A DNA stretch of 64,000 nt from positions 1-64,000 of the forward strand of contig CAZGUV010000004.1 of assembly GCA_964528735.1 (NCBI GenBank), given 5' to 3'. The translations under genes were made by a program, and so were the position numbers. Positions 1 to 9,426 of this stretch are shown here, piece after piece. The notes beneath the pieces were generated by a model. That model was not told the origin of the DNA, made no database searches, and was given only the letters and a program-made list of their open reading frames with translations. How positions within the stretch are numbered: position 1 is the first letter of the stretch; every line of letters starts with the position of its first letter. The stretch comes from CAYNND01 sp964528735. GTDB taxonomy: Bacteria; Patescibacteriota; Minisyncoccia; Phycocordibacterales; UBA2100.

Positions 1-728
1 TTGTTTACCAGCAAGTCATAGTAGATTGCTTCGTGGGGAATGAACATGAACGCAAAGTCTGTCGTGTCTTCGCTCGGACGAATATACTTTGCGGTCTCTT
101 GGATGCGCATTTTTAAGTCGTTCACAAACGCTTTCTCATGACGCTCTTTTTCAGCCACATCAGTTGCTTCCACCATACGCGTATAGTTTTCAAGTGAGAA
201 CTTTGAGTCCACTGGGATTACCTTGTCTTTCACAAATACTGCAGCGTCAACTATTTCACCATTCTCAAACGAGTATTGCATCGTGTAGCTATCGGGCGGA
301 AGGACATTTTGAAGCACTGACTCAAGATAGTACTCACCGAGCACACCACGCTGTTTTGGGTTTTTGAGAATATCTTGAATTTGCTTGAGTTGCTCCATTG
401 AGTTCACGACCTGCTTGTTTGTCTCTCCAAGCTTTGTCAGCCCCTCGGTAACTTCTCGGATAATTTTGTTTGACTCTGACGACTGTTTGTTTGACTCTGA
501 GAGCTGATGCTTCACTGTAGAGTTGATATCTCGTGATGCCTCCGTAATTCGCGCATCAAATGAACGTCGAACATCTTGAAGCTCTCTTTGCAGGAACCCT
601 ATACCTTCTTTGAGTGCGCTCTCATCACCTTTTGGCTTTCGGAGCATAAAAATAATCACCCCAACGAGCACCACATTGAGTAGCGCAAGAAGAGGTAGGA
701 TAATCGTAAAAGTCCCTGGTGCTTCCAT
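1..728 (-). CDS. rmuC: DNA recombination protein RmuC (C-terminal part outside window)
   Basis: Partial gene; the 3' end lies beyond the left edge, about 242 residues are visible. The product starts with one membrane helix (about residues 5-27), followed by a long polar, coiled-coil-like stretch, then the RmuC core: GVLGEYYLESVL near residue 145 and VDSKFSLENY near residue 190. RmuC proteins are nuclease-fold proteins that limit recombination between inverted repeats; that role is family knowledge. Its ATG overlaps the stop of the upstream P-type ATPase gene as TAATG, so the two are probably co-transcribed and translationally coupled. Confidence 0.9.
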   Translation of the reverse strand, partial: MEAPGTFTIILPLLALLNVVLVGVIIFMLRKPKGDESALKEGIGFLQRELQDVRRSFDARITEASRDINSTVKHQLSESNKQSSESNKIIREVTEGLTKLGETNKQVVNSMEQLKQIQDILKNPKQRGVLGEYYLESVLQNVLPPDSYTMQYSFENGEIVDAAVFVKDKVIPVDSKFSLENYTRMVEATDVAEKERHEKAFVNDLKMRIQETAKYIRPSEDTTDFAFMFIPHEAIYYDLLVN

Positions 729-3382
729 TAACTTAGTGTAGCACGATGCTTTCTGAAGAACACGAATTTAGCAATCTCAACAATACATACACAGAGCACC
801 GCAACACCGAGCGCCCAGACAAAGTGCGCAACAGTCACGCCATACGTCGAGAGTAGTGTGGTGAACGGCGGTACAAAAGAGCCGATAAACAGCAATAGTG
901 TGCTCAAACCAAGCGCGGCAAAAAATGCGGGGTGCGCAGTCTGAACTGACTTCCACAGTGGCGCCTCAACATCAAGAAACGAGAACGAAGCAAGCATTGC
1001 ACCAATGCAGAGTGAAATAAAGAACACGACGCGCGCACTTTCAAGCACAACACCACTTGAGACGATGTAGAGCGCAAGAGCAAGCAACACTGACCCAAAG
1101 CACAATGCAATCATCGCAATCCCAAGCAGGTGCCTCTTTGAAAAGAGTGGTTCCGTTCTCTTGTATGGAGTTTCTGACATTGCATTAGTGCGTAGCGGAT
1201 TGAATGCAAATGGAAAACTCATAAACCCTTCAACGACGATATTGATCCAAAGAATTTGAGCAGGCAGCAAAGGAAGTGGAAGATTAAAAAGCAACGCGCC
1301 CCCGACGAGTACAACGGTGGACATGCTTAATGACAAAAGGTACGTCACAATGGTGCGGATATTTGCAATAGCTCGCCTTCCTTCCTGCACCGCGTCGAGA
1401 ATGACTGCGAATGAATCTTTCATGGGAACCAAATCACTCGCCTCTTTCGCTATATCTGTTCCCGTTGAAAGCGTGACTCCGATGTCAGCAGCCACGAGCG
1501 CGGGAGCATCATTGATACCATCACCCGTCATCGCCACCACCTCACCTTCGGCTTGTAAAATATGCGCAAGCCTCATCTTGTGCTGCGGCAAAACACGTGC
1601 AAAAACTTTTGTTGTTTTCAATGCTTCAATAACTTTGTCATCGGTCATCGTTTCGAGAACATCGCCTGTTATAACTTCGCGTTCATTCTGTGCAATAAGT
1701 CCGACTTTCTCTGCAACATATAAACCAGTACCAGGATGGTCTCCAGTTGCCATTATGACTCGTATACCTGCCTGTCGTGCCGAAAGCAGCGCTGGCGCAA
1801 CATCGGTGCGAATTGTATCCTCGAACAACAATAGACCACCGAAGACGAAGCCAAGTCGCTCACCATGATGAGGATTCACAATATCTTCATGAATCATTGA
1901 GTCTCGCGAGACACGGTACGCGACAGCAGTAAAGCGCTTACCTTCTGATGCGGCCAGTGCTTGCTCCTCAAGGAAAAACCGCTCAAGCGCTGGTGTGATT
2001 GGTACAGGGCCATTTTTTGTAAGTATGGTTGAGCATACACCAAGAATATGCTCAGGTGAGCCGGTGAGGTAGATTCGAGAACCATCATCTGGATGTGTAT
2101 TGAGTGAGATAGCATAACGTCTCGTTGGCTCGAATTGCATAAGTGTGATTCTTCCATGACCTTCATTTTTTATATTTCGAACATCAATACCTCGCTCAAA
2201 GCCGCCTCGAATGATGGCTGCTTCGAGTGCGCGACCATTGAAGTGCAGCGCTCCTTCTGTCTCTTCAATGAATGCATCTGAAGCACGAACTGCGACCGCG
2301 AGTACTTCACGCTCAGCTGGTGAAAGTGTATGCATATCGGCAATACCATCCGCAGTAACAATCCCCGAAAATGTCATTTCTCCTGTTGTGAGCGTGCCCG
2401 TCTTGTCAGTCAAAATTGTTGTCACCGAACCAAAAGTCTCAGCAGATACAAGGCGCTTCACGAGACCGCCACGTTTTAAAATATGTTGCATCGCTTGAGA
2501 GAGCACGACTGTCATAACTGACGGAAGACCTTCTGGCATTGCTGCTACTCCAACTGCCAGAGCCACAAGGAGCATGTGAGCGGTAGACTCGCCTCGCGAA
2601 ACACCAAGTATAAAAATACATGCAGCCACAACACCAATACAGAGCAATATGATACGAGCCAAACTATTGAGCTTATCTTGAAGCGGAGTTGGGCGCTCGA
2701 CGATTTCCGTCGTTGAAAGTGCGAGTGATCCAAATAATGTTTTTTCTCCGACATTCGTAACAACTACCCGTCCATATCCCTCTGCCACGTATGTACCTGC
2801 CCACACCATGTTCGTCATATCCTGTGTTCGTGCAGTTTCAGGGAGCGCATCCGCAGTTTTTTTCTGGGCAGTCCATTCACCCGTAAGTGCTGATTCGTTA
2901 AGGGCAAGTTCGTGTGCCTCTATCATCCGCGCATCTGCAGGGACACGAACGCCTCCGGTTAAAACAACTATGTCCCCAACCACAACTTCTTCTGCGGGAA
3001 TCGTCTGCTCTTTTCCATCACGCACGACAAGCGCAGTATGACGTGTTTGTTCTTGCAGTAGAGAGAACACACGCGCCGCACTTCCCTCTTGCCATAAGCT
3101 GACAACGACATTGATAACGAGCGCGAACAAAATGACCAATCCGTCTATCATATCGCCTATAAAGAACGAGATGATGCCTGCACCAATAAGCACCAGTGAA
3201 AGCGGGCTTCGCAGCTCTCTGATGAGGGATTTAATTTTTGAGAATGAACTTCGCTCTTCTAGATGATTGCTCCCTTGTTCTGCACGATGCTTTGTTACTG
3301 CCTCAGACGAGAGTCCACTGTCTTTCGCAGAATGCACTGATTGGAGCACTGCCTCAATCGATTCACTACTTGGATGCGCCAT
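728..3382 (-). CDS. P-type cation-transporting ATPase (Ca2+/PMR1-like)
   Basis: 884 residues from the chosen ATG (MAHPSSE); a GTG 66 bases upstream is also open but falls in the divergent promoter region. Visible: cation-ATPase N domain, phosphorylation motif DKTGTLT near residue 326, PEGLP in M4 near 283, GDGINDAP hinge motif, and a C-terminal set of about six membrane helices. PEGLP and overall length fit the type II (Ca2+ or Na+/K+-like) pumps that export cations using ATP. The actuator loop reads LTGEW instead of the usual TGES; the catalytic Glu is kept. The gene is divergent from yqeY and is followed by rmuC with a TAATG overlap. Confidence 0.93.
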   Translation of the reverse strand: MAHPSSESIEAVLQSVHSAKDSGLSSEAVTKHRAEQGSNHLEERSSFSKIKSLIRELRSPLSLVLIGAGIISFFIGDMIDGLVILFALVINVVVSLWQEGSAARVFSLLQEQTRHTALVVRDGKEQTIPAEEVVVGDIVVLTGGVRVPADARMIEAHELALNESALTGEWTAQKKTADALPETARTQDMTNMVWAGTYVAEGYGRVVVTNVGEKTLFGSLALSTTEIVERPTPLQDKLNSLARIILLCIGVVAACIFILGVSRGESTAHMLLVALAVGVAAMPEGLPSVMTVVLSQAMQHILKRGGLVKRLVSAETFGSVTTILTDKTGTLTTGEMTFSGIVTADGIADMHTLSPAEREVLAVAVRASDAFIEETEGALHFNGRALEAAIIRGGFERGIDVRNIKNEGHGRITLMQFEPTRRYAISLNTHPDDGSRIYLTGSPEHILGVCSTILTKNGPVPITPALERFFLEEQALAASEGKRFTAVAYRVSRDSMIHEDIVNPHHGERLGFVFGGLLLFEDTIRTDVAPALLSARQAGIRVIMATGDHPGTGLYVAEKVGLIAQNEREVITGDVLETMTDDKVIEALKTTKVFARVLPQHKMRLAHILQAEGEVVAMTGDGINDAPALVAADIGVTLSTGTDIAKEASDLVPMKDSFAVILDAVQEGRRAIANIRTIVTYLLSLSMSTVVLVGGALLFNLPLPLLPAQILWINIVVEGFMSFPFAFNPLRTNAMSETPYKRTEPLFSKRHLLGIAMIALCFGSVLLALALYIVSSGVVLESARVVFFISLCIGAMLASFSFLDVEAPLWKSVQTAHPAFFAALGLSTLLLFIGSFVPPFTTLLSTYGVTVAHFVWALGVAVLCVCIVEIAKFVFFRKHRATLS

Positions 3383-3429
3383 AACGCAAGTATATATCAC
3401 GCTCGTTTGAGTGACGTCGAGTGCTGGTA

Positions 3430-3435
3430 TACAAT
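3430..3435 (+). promoter_or_regulatory. -10 element of yqeY, leaderless type
   Basis: TACAAT ends 6 bases before the ATG of yqeY. This is the spacing seen at most genes in this window and it supports the ATG rather than the in-frame start 21 bases upstream. Confidence 0.6.
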
Positions 3436-3441
3436 GGGGAC

Positions 3442-3897
3442 ATGTCACTCACACAAACAATACGAGAAAAAATGAAGGACGCTATGCGAGCAAAGGACTC
3501 AGTAGCAACAGATACTCTCCGTGGCCTCATGGCAACGTGCACAAACGAGCTCATATCCTTGAAGCGCAAGCCTACTGTTGCGCTTACTGACGCGGAAACT
3601 CTTACGTTAATAAAGCGACTCATAAAACAAAGAAAAGACGCAGCAGACCAATTTCGAGCAGGCGGACGCCCAGAACTGGCAGAAAAGGAAGATGCGGAAC
3701 GAGCACTACTTGAGGTGTTTCTCCCCGCGCAAGCAACTGAGGCTGAAATTGTTGCTGTTGTGACACAAAAAATACAGGAGCTCGGTGTAACCAATAAAGC
3801 TGGTGCTGGTAAGCTTATCGGTGCGGTGGTAAAGCACTTTGCCGGAAATGCAGATGGAACGCTCATTAAGGCAGCTGTGGACAAAGCACTCGCATAG
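3442..3897 (+). CDS. yqeY: GatB/YqeY domain protein
   Basis: 151 residues, the normal size of stand-alone YqeY proteins. It has the typical start MSLTQTIREKMKDAMRAKD, the central RKDAADQFRAGGRPELAEKE segment and the C-terminal tail domain found in GatB of the tRNA-dependent amidotransferase. The exact role of stand-alone YqeY is unclear; a link to tRNA or amidotransferase function is inferred from the shared domain. The start is set by the family N-terminus and by TACAAT six bases upstream. Divergent from the P-type ATPase gene. Confidence 0.92.
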   Translation: MSLTQTIREKMKDAMRAKDSVATDTLRGLMATCTNELISLKRKPTVALTDAETLTLIKRLIKQRKDAADQFRAGGRPELAEKEDAERALLEVFLPAQATEAEIVAVVTQKIQELGVTNKAGAGKLIGAVVKHFAGNADGTLIKAAVDKALA

Positions 3898-3923
3898 CAG
3901 GCACCTGTTGTTACACTTTGTGT

Positions 3924-4397
3924 ATGAGACGAACCGTGGGGCATGCTCCGCTTCGGAGCACTTATACAACAAGCAGTGTATCGACACTCCATACGACCAT
4001 TGAACGAAAACCGGATTATACTCCGGTTTTTTCTATGCTGAAACGTGGCAAATATGCCTCATACGTCACCTATCGAGACCCCCTCAGTAATTTATGGCGC
4101 GTATATCTGTGTGAAGATGAGGCATGCGCTCATGCGAAAGTCCATGTATGTGCCCTTCCAATTCATGCAACAACAAGTACTCGGCCGCCTTGTGCTCGTT
4201 GCGGCACAGACAACAACCTTTCGTGGCATCACATATACCCACAACGTTTTTTCAAACGCTTCACACGATTTATGCAGTACAAACTTTCACTCTGCAGAGC
4301 GTGCCACGACGATATGGAAGCATACATACCTCAACGAAAGATACTCCCTCCCCATGAATACCTCCATATAACACTCACATTCCTCAGGGGTGTGTAG
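3924..4397 (+). CDS. HNH-type endonuclease-like protein
   Basis: 157 residues from this ATG. The C-terminal half holds an HNH-like zinc finger: CARC near residue 92, WHH near 104 and CRACH near 128, which fits a small HNH nuclease fold; substrate unknown. The start is uncertain. TACACT lies exactly 6 bases before this ATG, but a terminator-like hairpin sits inside the first 37 codons, and a second ATG at 4035 follows it directly. The N-terminal 37 residues are Ser/Thr-rich and unlike a domain, so they may be untranslated leader. Followed closely by the ABC exporter gene. Confidence 0.65.
   Translation: MRRTVGHAPLRSTYTTSSVSTLHTTIERKPDYTPVFSMLKRGKYASYVTYRDPLSNLWRVYLCEDEACAHAKVHVCALPIHATTSTRPPCARCGTDNNLSWHHIYPQRFFKRFTRFMQYKLSLCRACHDDMEAYIPQRKILPPHEYLHITLTFLRGV
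4007..4032 (+). terminator. Intrinsic terminator-like hairpin inside the 5' part of the HNH gene
   Basis: AAAACCGGA and TCCGGTTTT pair around a 6-base loop and run into six Ts. It has terminator form, yet lies between a strong -10 (3912-3917) and the conserved part of the HNH gene. It may end yqeY transcripts, act as an attenuator, or end a short RNA. Confidence 0.6.
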
Positions 4398-4407
4398 ACC
4401 CGTGTGC

Positions 4408-4413
4408 TATAGT
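4408..4413 (+). promoter_or_regulatory. -10 element of the ABC exporter gene, leaderless type
   Basis: TATAGT ends 6 bases before ATG 4420 and selects that ATG over the in-frame start 30 bases upstream. Confidence 0.6.
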
Positions 4414-4419
4414 GTCGCG

Positions 4420-6182
4420 ATGGACGCAATCACTCGAGTGTGGAGAGCGTACGCACCTCATCTCAAGACATACAAGTGGTATGTTGTTGCGTGCTTCTTC
4501 TTTGGAACAATTGCACAGATTTCGTCTGTAATTATTGCACCACTCCTCTACAAACGCATCATAGACACAATCGAAATCGGACCGTACACGGAGGCTATTG
4601 GTGTAATCCTTGTAGGTACATTTTTAGGCATCGCAGGAAGTCGAATCACCAACTGGGTTGCATGGAGATTCTATGATTACGCTGTTGTATATATGCAGAC
4701 GCGCGCAATGCGCGATATTGCTGTAAGTACATTCCACACACTCAGCAAGCATTCATACGAGTTCTTCACTCATCGCTTCACGGGATCACTCGTCTCGTAT
4801 GCAAATAAGCTCACTCGTTCTTTTGAAGTGCTCTTTGACTTCGTCGCATTTAACGTCTACGTCGAAGGTATTCGCATAGTATTTTCGGTTATTGTTCTCT
4901 GCATTGTCGCTCCTATTCTCGGAGTCCTCTTCTTTATATGGGTTGGATTTTATTTCGCGATTTTCTATCTCTTTTTCCACCGCATCTTAGAAATGCGCGA
5001 TAAAGTCGCCCATGCAGAATCACGAACTACCGGTGTTCTCGCGGACGCACTCACCAACATACTTTCGATAAAAATGTTCTCTCGAAACGAGAACGAGGAG
5101 CGCTACTTTAAAGACACTGTTGAGTCAGAGACAGGGTTTGTCTATGACTCATGGGTGTACCAGAACTACGCTCGTGCGGTGCAGCGCGGGCTTGCTATCT
5201 TATTCGAAATTATTGCGCTTGGTGTTGCACTGTGGCTATGGACAAATGGTGCCATTTCAGCGGGTACTATTGTGCTTCTCCAGCTCTATCTATTCAGCGC
5301 ATTCGAAACAATCTACAACATCACCCGCCAAATGACTCGCGCAATGAATGCACTGGCTGATGCAAATACAATGTGCGAAATACTTGAAATTGAGGAGTCG
5401 GTGCAGGACCCTCGAANNNNNNNNNNGAAAAAATCAAGATGGAAAAGGGTGCGATTGAGATAGACAACATCACTTTCGCCTACGCTGATAGCTCTGAGGT
5501 TTTTTCTGACTTTTCTCTCTCGATACCAGCAGGACAAAAAGTAGGACTGGTGGGTCATTCTGGGTCTGGCAAAACTACTATAACAAAGCTCCTCCTTCGT
5601 TTCTTAGATGTAGATAACGGCTCAATACATATTGACGGACAAGATATACGATATGTTTCGCAGAATGATTTGCGCTCCAAGATAGCGTATGTACCGCAAG
5701 ATCCACTACTCTTCCACCGCTCGATTGCAGAAAATATTGCCTATGGGAGACCCGATGCAACGCACGAGGAGATAGTTGCGGTCGCGAAGCGCGCACATGC
5801 ACATGAATTTATTGAACGCCTCTCTCATGGCTACAATACACTTGTCGGAGAACGCGGGGTACGTCTTTCAGGCGGCGAACGACAACGCATTGCGATTGCT
5901 CGAGCGATGATTAAAGATGCACCCATCCTCTTGCTTGACGAAGCAACTTCAGCTCTCGACTCAGTCAGCGAGCGCCACATTCAACATGCATTCACTGACC
6001 TGATGAAAGGACGCACCACTATTGTTATTGCACACAGACTCTCAACCATTCAGTCTATGGACCGCATTGTTGTCTTTGAGCGAGGTGAGATTGTGGAAGA
6101 TGGAACACATGAGACACTGATAAAAAAGGATGGCGTATATGCAAACTTATGGAAGCAGCAATCGAGTGGATTCATTGAATAG
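4420..6182 (+). CDS. ABC exporter, fused membrane and ATPase domains (split by assembly gap)
   Basis: One gene broken by ten Ns. The first part (332 codons) is a six-helix ABC transmembrane domain (MDAITRVWRAYAPHLKTYKW start). After the gap, the nucleotide-binding domain has Walker A GHSGSGKTT, signature LSGGERQR, Walker B ILLLDEATSALD and the H-loop IAHRLST. This is the MsbA-like half-exporter layout that works as a homodimer in the cytoplasmic membrane; substrate unknown. The two parts are in different frames only because the N-run is a placeholder: to keep the frame its true length must be 2 modulo 3. Confidence 0.9.
5417..5426. other. Assembly gap (10 N)
   Basis: Ten unknown bases in the linker between the transporter's two domains. 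Flanking sequence fits one protein (QDPR before, EKIKMEKGAIEIDNITFAY after), so only a few codons are probably missing. Confidence 0.99.
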
Positions 6183-6253
6183 CTGGGCAATACAGTTCGT
6201 TACGTAAATGCGCATGCGCAAGCGCCTCAACGCAAAGGCTCGCGCTGTGGCAA

Positions 6254-7492
6254 CTAATGACGATGACTAAACGCAAGATGGTGCCGAAAGACAATAAGAA
6301 ACAAAGTTGCAAATCCAGTGACAAAGAAGACCGCACGGATCCCGAAATAAGTAATGAGCACTCCAGCAAGTACGAGCATAAGTACCTTTCCCAGATGATA
6401 CGACATCTCTGCAATTGCAGTATATTCATCAACATAATGCCCACTATCTACTGCGGATGAATAACCACTCACATTTCGTGAAAGACGCATTACCGCATCA
6501 CCAAACTTGTGATACGTGTCCACCATAAAAACCTGAAATGGATTACCGACAAATGATTTAAGGAGCCATCCAGACATTGAAAGCACGACACCCCATCGCA
6601 CTAATCTGTCTGGGCCAAACTTATCAATCAGATACCCAAGACTCATGTTAAGTACAAGAATAGCGAGCAGTGTAAGTGTAGTGACAATACCAACCGCAAT
6701 AAATCGCTCACTCAAAAGTTCGAAAAGAAATATTGGCCAGAGAATGGTAGCAACAGCAAGCTGTGCACCGTCCGCCCCATACCCCACCAAGATGCCACGA
6801 TGTTTTCGGTGGAAAAGACGCTTAAACGTCTCAAAATAGGTCCACGAAAAGCGCTCATAGATATCGTGCACGTAGTACACCGGAAACAGCGACATCAGAC
6901 AGAGTAATGCGACAAAGAGGAGCGTGTCTGAAAACCCTGTCACAACAATCAAGATTGCTCCAATCAGTGGCGTAGCGACAGAGACGAGCTCAAGCAAATC
7001 TTCATACCAACCAAGTACAGCACCTCGATGGTGCTTACTGAGAGCCTGCACAAAATCAACATGGTATGGGACCCAGTACAGTGAGTGGTGAATCGCAAAA
7101 AACACCGCAAAGAGAGCTGCCGAAGTAGCGGGAGAAAAGCCTGGAGCAACATCATGAAGCGAAAGTGCCCACACTGACATTGCCGCAAATGGTATCGATA
7201 TGGCAATAAGTGCACGCACGCCGAATCGAGCGAGTAGCATCGCTGAAACTGGTGTCATGAAAAAAATCAGTACCGACATGAGTATGTAGATACCCAAGAT
7301 TGTTGTTCCGAAGAGTTGATACAGAAGGATTGGAACAAACACGTTTACAAAGCCAAAGGCCATCTTCAAGATGAGACGATTCACCAAAAGCCCGCCTGCA
7401 TGCAAAGAGAAGGATTGGATTGCCTTGAGGGCAGTAGCATCTGAATGGTGTGTTCGGTGATGGGTGTGTCTACCTCGTGCACGATAATGCAT
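6254..7492 (-). CDS. MFS transporter
   Basis: 412 residues with about twelve hydrophobic segments and a short basic N-terminus (MHYRARGRHTHHRTHH), the layout of a major facilitator permease. No substrate-specific motif was recognised. The ATG is preceded by TAGAAT with a 6-base spacer (7499-7504), so the gene has its own promoter although it follows the TsaC gene on the same strand. It runs tail to tail with the ABC exporter. Confidence 0.8.
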   Translation of the reverse strand: MHYRARGRHTHHRTHHSDATALKAIQSFSLHAGGLLVNRLILKMAFGFVNVFVPILLYQLFGTTILGIYILMSVLIFFMTPVSAMLLARFGVRALIAISIPFAAMSVWALSLHDVAPGFSPATSAALFAVFFAIHHSLYWVPYHVDFVQALSKHHRGAVLGWYEDLLELVSVATPLIGAILIVVTGFSDTLLFVALLCLMSLFPVYYVHDIYERFSWTYFETFKRLFHRKHRGILVGYGADGAQLAVATILWPIFLFELLSERFIAVGIVTTLTLLAILVLNMSLGYLIDKFGPDRLVRWGVVLSMSGWLLKSFVGNPFQVFMVDTYHKFGDAVMRLSRNVSGYSSAVDSGHYVDEYTAIAEMSYHLGKVLMLVLAGVLITYFGIRAVFFVTGFATLFLIVFRHHLAFSHRH

Positions 7493-7540
7493 CTTTGCAT
7501 TCTAGCGCGAAACACAGAATTCAGCAGGAAATACTGTGGA

Positions 7541-8068
7541 CTACCGAAGGATCTGTACTACAGTGGATGGAGGGTTATTGCACTCACCAGTATCGACTAC
7601 TCCTTTCAGATTCTCCCCAAAAAGCGTCTGCACCTCTTCAAGAGTTGTTGCAGGTTTTTCACCCGAAAGATTTGCTGAAGTAGATACGATAGGACCAACT
7701 CGAGCAATAAATGCTCGCAAATCTTCTCTGAGCGGCATTCGAACGGCGAGTGTATCATTATATGCAAGGTGTGCGTGCTGCGGCTGCGCTTGAGCAAAGA
7801 CAACAGAAACGGGACCAGGCCATATTCGCTTTAAGAAATCTATATGCTGCTCGGATGGTCTGATACCGCATTTCTCGAGATCACGCATCGTAGAGACAAG
7901 CACAATCATAGGCTTTTGTGAATCACGTTCTTTCATTCTACGAATCTCTTGCACTGCATCGATGTCGTCGAGTGCACATGAGAGACCGTACACAGTGTCA
8001 GTTGGGAGCGCATAAACCGCACCCTTTTCAAGTTGTGTTATTTCAGAAAATGAATGAAAGATTTCCAT
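7541..8068 (-). CDS. tsaC: Threonylcarbamoyl-AMP synthase, Sua5/YciO/YrdC family
   Basis: 175 residues. It makes threonylcarbamoyl-AMP from threonine, bicarbonate and ATP for the t6A37 modification of ANN-decoding tRNAs. The nucleotide-binding motifs are visible: ALPTDTVYGLSC near the N-terminus, KERDSQKPM, RMPL and STSANLSG. It is the short form without the C-terminal Sua5 domain. The ATG lies one base after the prfA stop (TAG-T-ATG); an in-frame ATG overlapping prfA is also possible. Together with prfA it forms a translation-related operon. Confidence 0.9.
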   Translation of the reverse strand: MEIFHSFSEITQLEKGAVYALPTDTVYGLSCALDDIDAVQEIRRMKERDSQKPMIVLVSTMRDLEKCGIRPSEQHIDFLKRIWPGPVSVVFAQAQPQHAHLAYNDTLAVRMPLREDLRAFIARVGPIVSTSANLSGEKPATTLEEVQTLFGENLKGVVDTGECNNPPSTVVQILR

Positions 8069-8069
8069 A

Positions 8070-9062
8070 CTATTCATCATCGCTACCGGCCTCAATTTCA
8101 CCTGACTCTATTTGAGGTATCTTCTGTACTGCATTCAAAATTTTGTCCAATTTACCCGCCATCACACCTTCGATGCCGGAGAAGGATTCTTTAATACGGT
8201 GATCGGTGATGCGATCCTGAGGAAAATTGTATGTACGAATTTTTTCAGACCTATCTCCAGTACCAACCTGCGCCTTGCGGTTTTCTGAACGAGCAAGTGC
8301 TTCTTCTTCATCCTTTTTCTCTTGAAGGCGCGACATGAGCAACATCATCGCTTTCTCTCGGTTTTGTGCCTGACTTCGCTCTGAAGTGCAACGCACATCA
8401 AGCCCTGTGGGTTTATGAATGATACGCACAGCAGATTCTACTTTATTGACGTTCTGCCCACCTTTACCACCCGCACGAGAAAACTCGACTTCAAAATCAG
8501 TCGGCGAAACTACCACGTTTGTCCGCTTATACATTGGCAAAATAGCAACCGAGATGGTTGAAGTATGAATTCTTCCCTGCTTCTCAGTTTCAGGTACACG
8601 CTGTACTCGGTGGACACCAGTCTCAAACCGCATTTTTTTGTAACAATCCTTTCCGCGTATTTCAAACGATGCCTCTTTGTAACCCCCCATCGCTGCACGA
8701 GACTCATCAAGCGCCTTCCATGTCCATCCTTGAGTACCCGCATAGAGCAGATACGCCTTTGCGAGCTCCTCTGCGAAGAGTGCCGCCTCTTCTCCCCCTG
8801 CACCACCGCGCACCTCAAATACCATTTCGTTTGGATACTCACGCTCTTTGATGCTCGATGCGATTATCTCCTCAATCTGTTTAGTCAGTGTGTCTTTTTG
8901 TTGTGACAAATCGTGAAGCTCAGCCTCTGCGAGTTCCTTCATGGTGGCATCTGCCTCCATGAGTTCAGTTGCATCTTGCTCTGACTTGGTGAGTCGCTTC
9001 CACTCTTCAACAAGATACATTACCTTTGGATCGTCCTCGTATTGTAGTGGATCAAATGTCAT
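8070..9062 (-). CDS. prfA: Peptide chain release factor 1
   Basis: 330 residues, slightly shorter than typical RF1. It releases the finished peptide at UAA and UAG codons. GGKGGQNVNKVE carries the catalytic GGQ near residue 200, and RVPETEKQGRIHTST carries the PxT codon-recognition motif of RF1. An upstream hairpin separates it from rpmE2; TATATCT lies just before the ATG but the promoter is weakly defined. Confidence 0.96.
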   Translation of the reverse strand: MTFDPLQYEDDPKVMYLVEEWKRLTKSEQDATELMEADATMKELAEAELHDLSQQKDTLTKQIEEIIASSIKEREYPNEMVFEVRGGAGGEEAALFAEELAKAYLLYAGTQGWTWKALDESRAAMGGYKEASFEIRGKDCYKKMRFETGVHRVQRVPETEKQGRIHTSTISVAILPMYKRTNVVVSPTDFEVEFSRAGGKGGQNVNKVESAVRIIHKPTGLDVRCTSERSQAQNREKAMMLLMSRLQEKKDEEEALARSENRKAQVGTGDRSEKIRTYNFPQDRITDHRIKESFSGIEGVMAGKLDKILNAVQKIPQIESGEIEAGSDDE

Positions 9063-9070
9063 AGATATAG

Positions 9071-9122
9071 AAAACCCGCGCCTATGACACTAGCGTAACA
9101 CGCAAGTGTCATAGGCGCGGGT
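9071..9122 (-). terminator. Terminator after rpmE2
   Basis: Perfect 17-base-pair inverted repeat (arms 9074-9090 and 9106-9122, 15-base loop) followed on the minus strand by TTTT. It lies between rpmE2 and prfA. Confidence 0.75.
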
Positions 9123-9129
9123 ACTGAAG

Positions 9130-9387
9130 TTATTTAGACTTTTTTGCTGCTGCGCGTGCCTTGAACTTTTCAACACGTCCTGCAGTGTCGACAACGGTAG
9201 ACTTACCGGTATAAAACGGGTGCGATGCAGAAGATATTTCAACGTAGAATACTGGGTATTCTTTACCGTCAGTCCACTGTGCCTTGTCAGTTGTCTTTAC
9301 AGTTGAGGAGATAAGAAAGCGCTCACCTGAGGTGTTGTCATGGAAAATGACCATTCGGTAGTCGCTTGGATGTGTGTCTGCTTTCAT
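9130..9387 (-). CDS. rpmE2: Ribosomal protein bL31, type B
   Basis: 85 residues. It starts MKADTHPSDYRMVIFHDNTSGE and contains SASHPFYTGKSTVVDTAGRVEKF, the L31 signature. There are no CxxC pairs, so it is the zinc-free (C-minus, type B) form, which binds the central protuberance of the 50S subunit. The Lys/Ala-rich tail is usual. TATAGT lies 8 bases before the ATG. It is the first gene upstream of prfA, separated by a strong hairpin. Confidence 0.95.
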   Translation of the reverse strand: MKADTHPSDYRMVIFHDNTSGERFLISSTVKTTDKAQWTDGKEYPVFYVEISSASHPFYTGKSTVVDTAGRVEKFKARAAAKKSK

Positions 9388-9426
9388 AGGGGGGCACTAT
9401 ACAACAGTCATGCAAAAAATGCAAAA

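Noticed and set aside
3366..3992. 208-codon open frame on the minus strand across yqeY
   Set aside because: Low-complexity Ser/Ala composition with no family; antisense to yqeY, which is well supported.
9071..9122. Perfect 17-bp inverted repeat as a possible mobile-element end or riboswitch before prfA
   Set aside because: Position after rpmE2 and the TTTT on the minus strand fit an intrinsic terminator.
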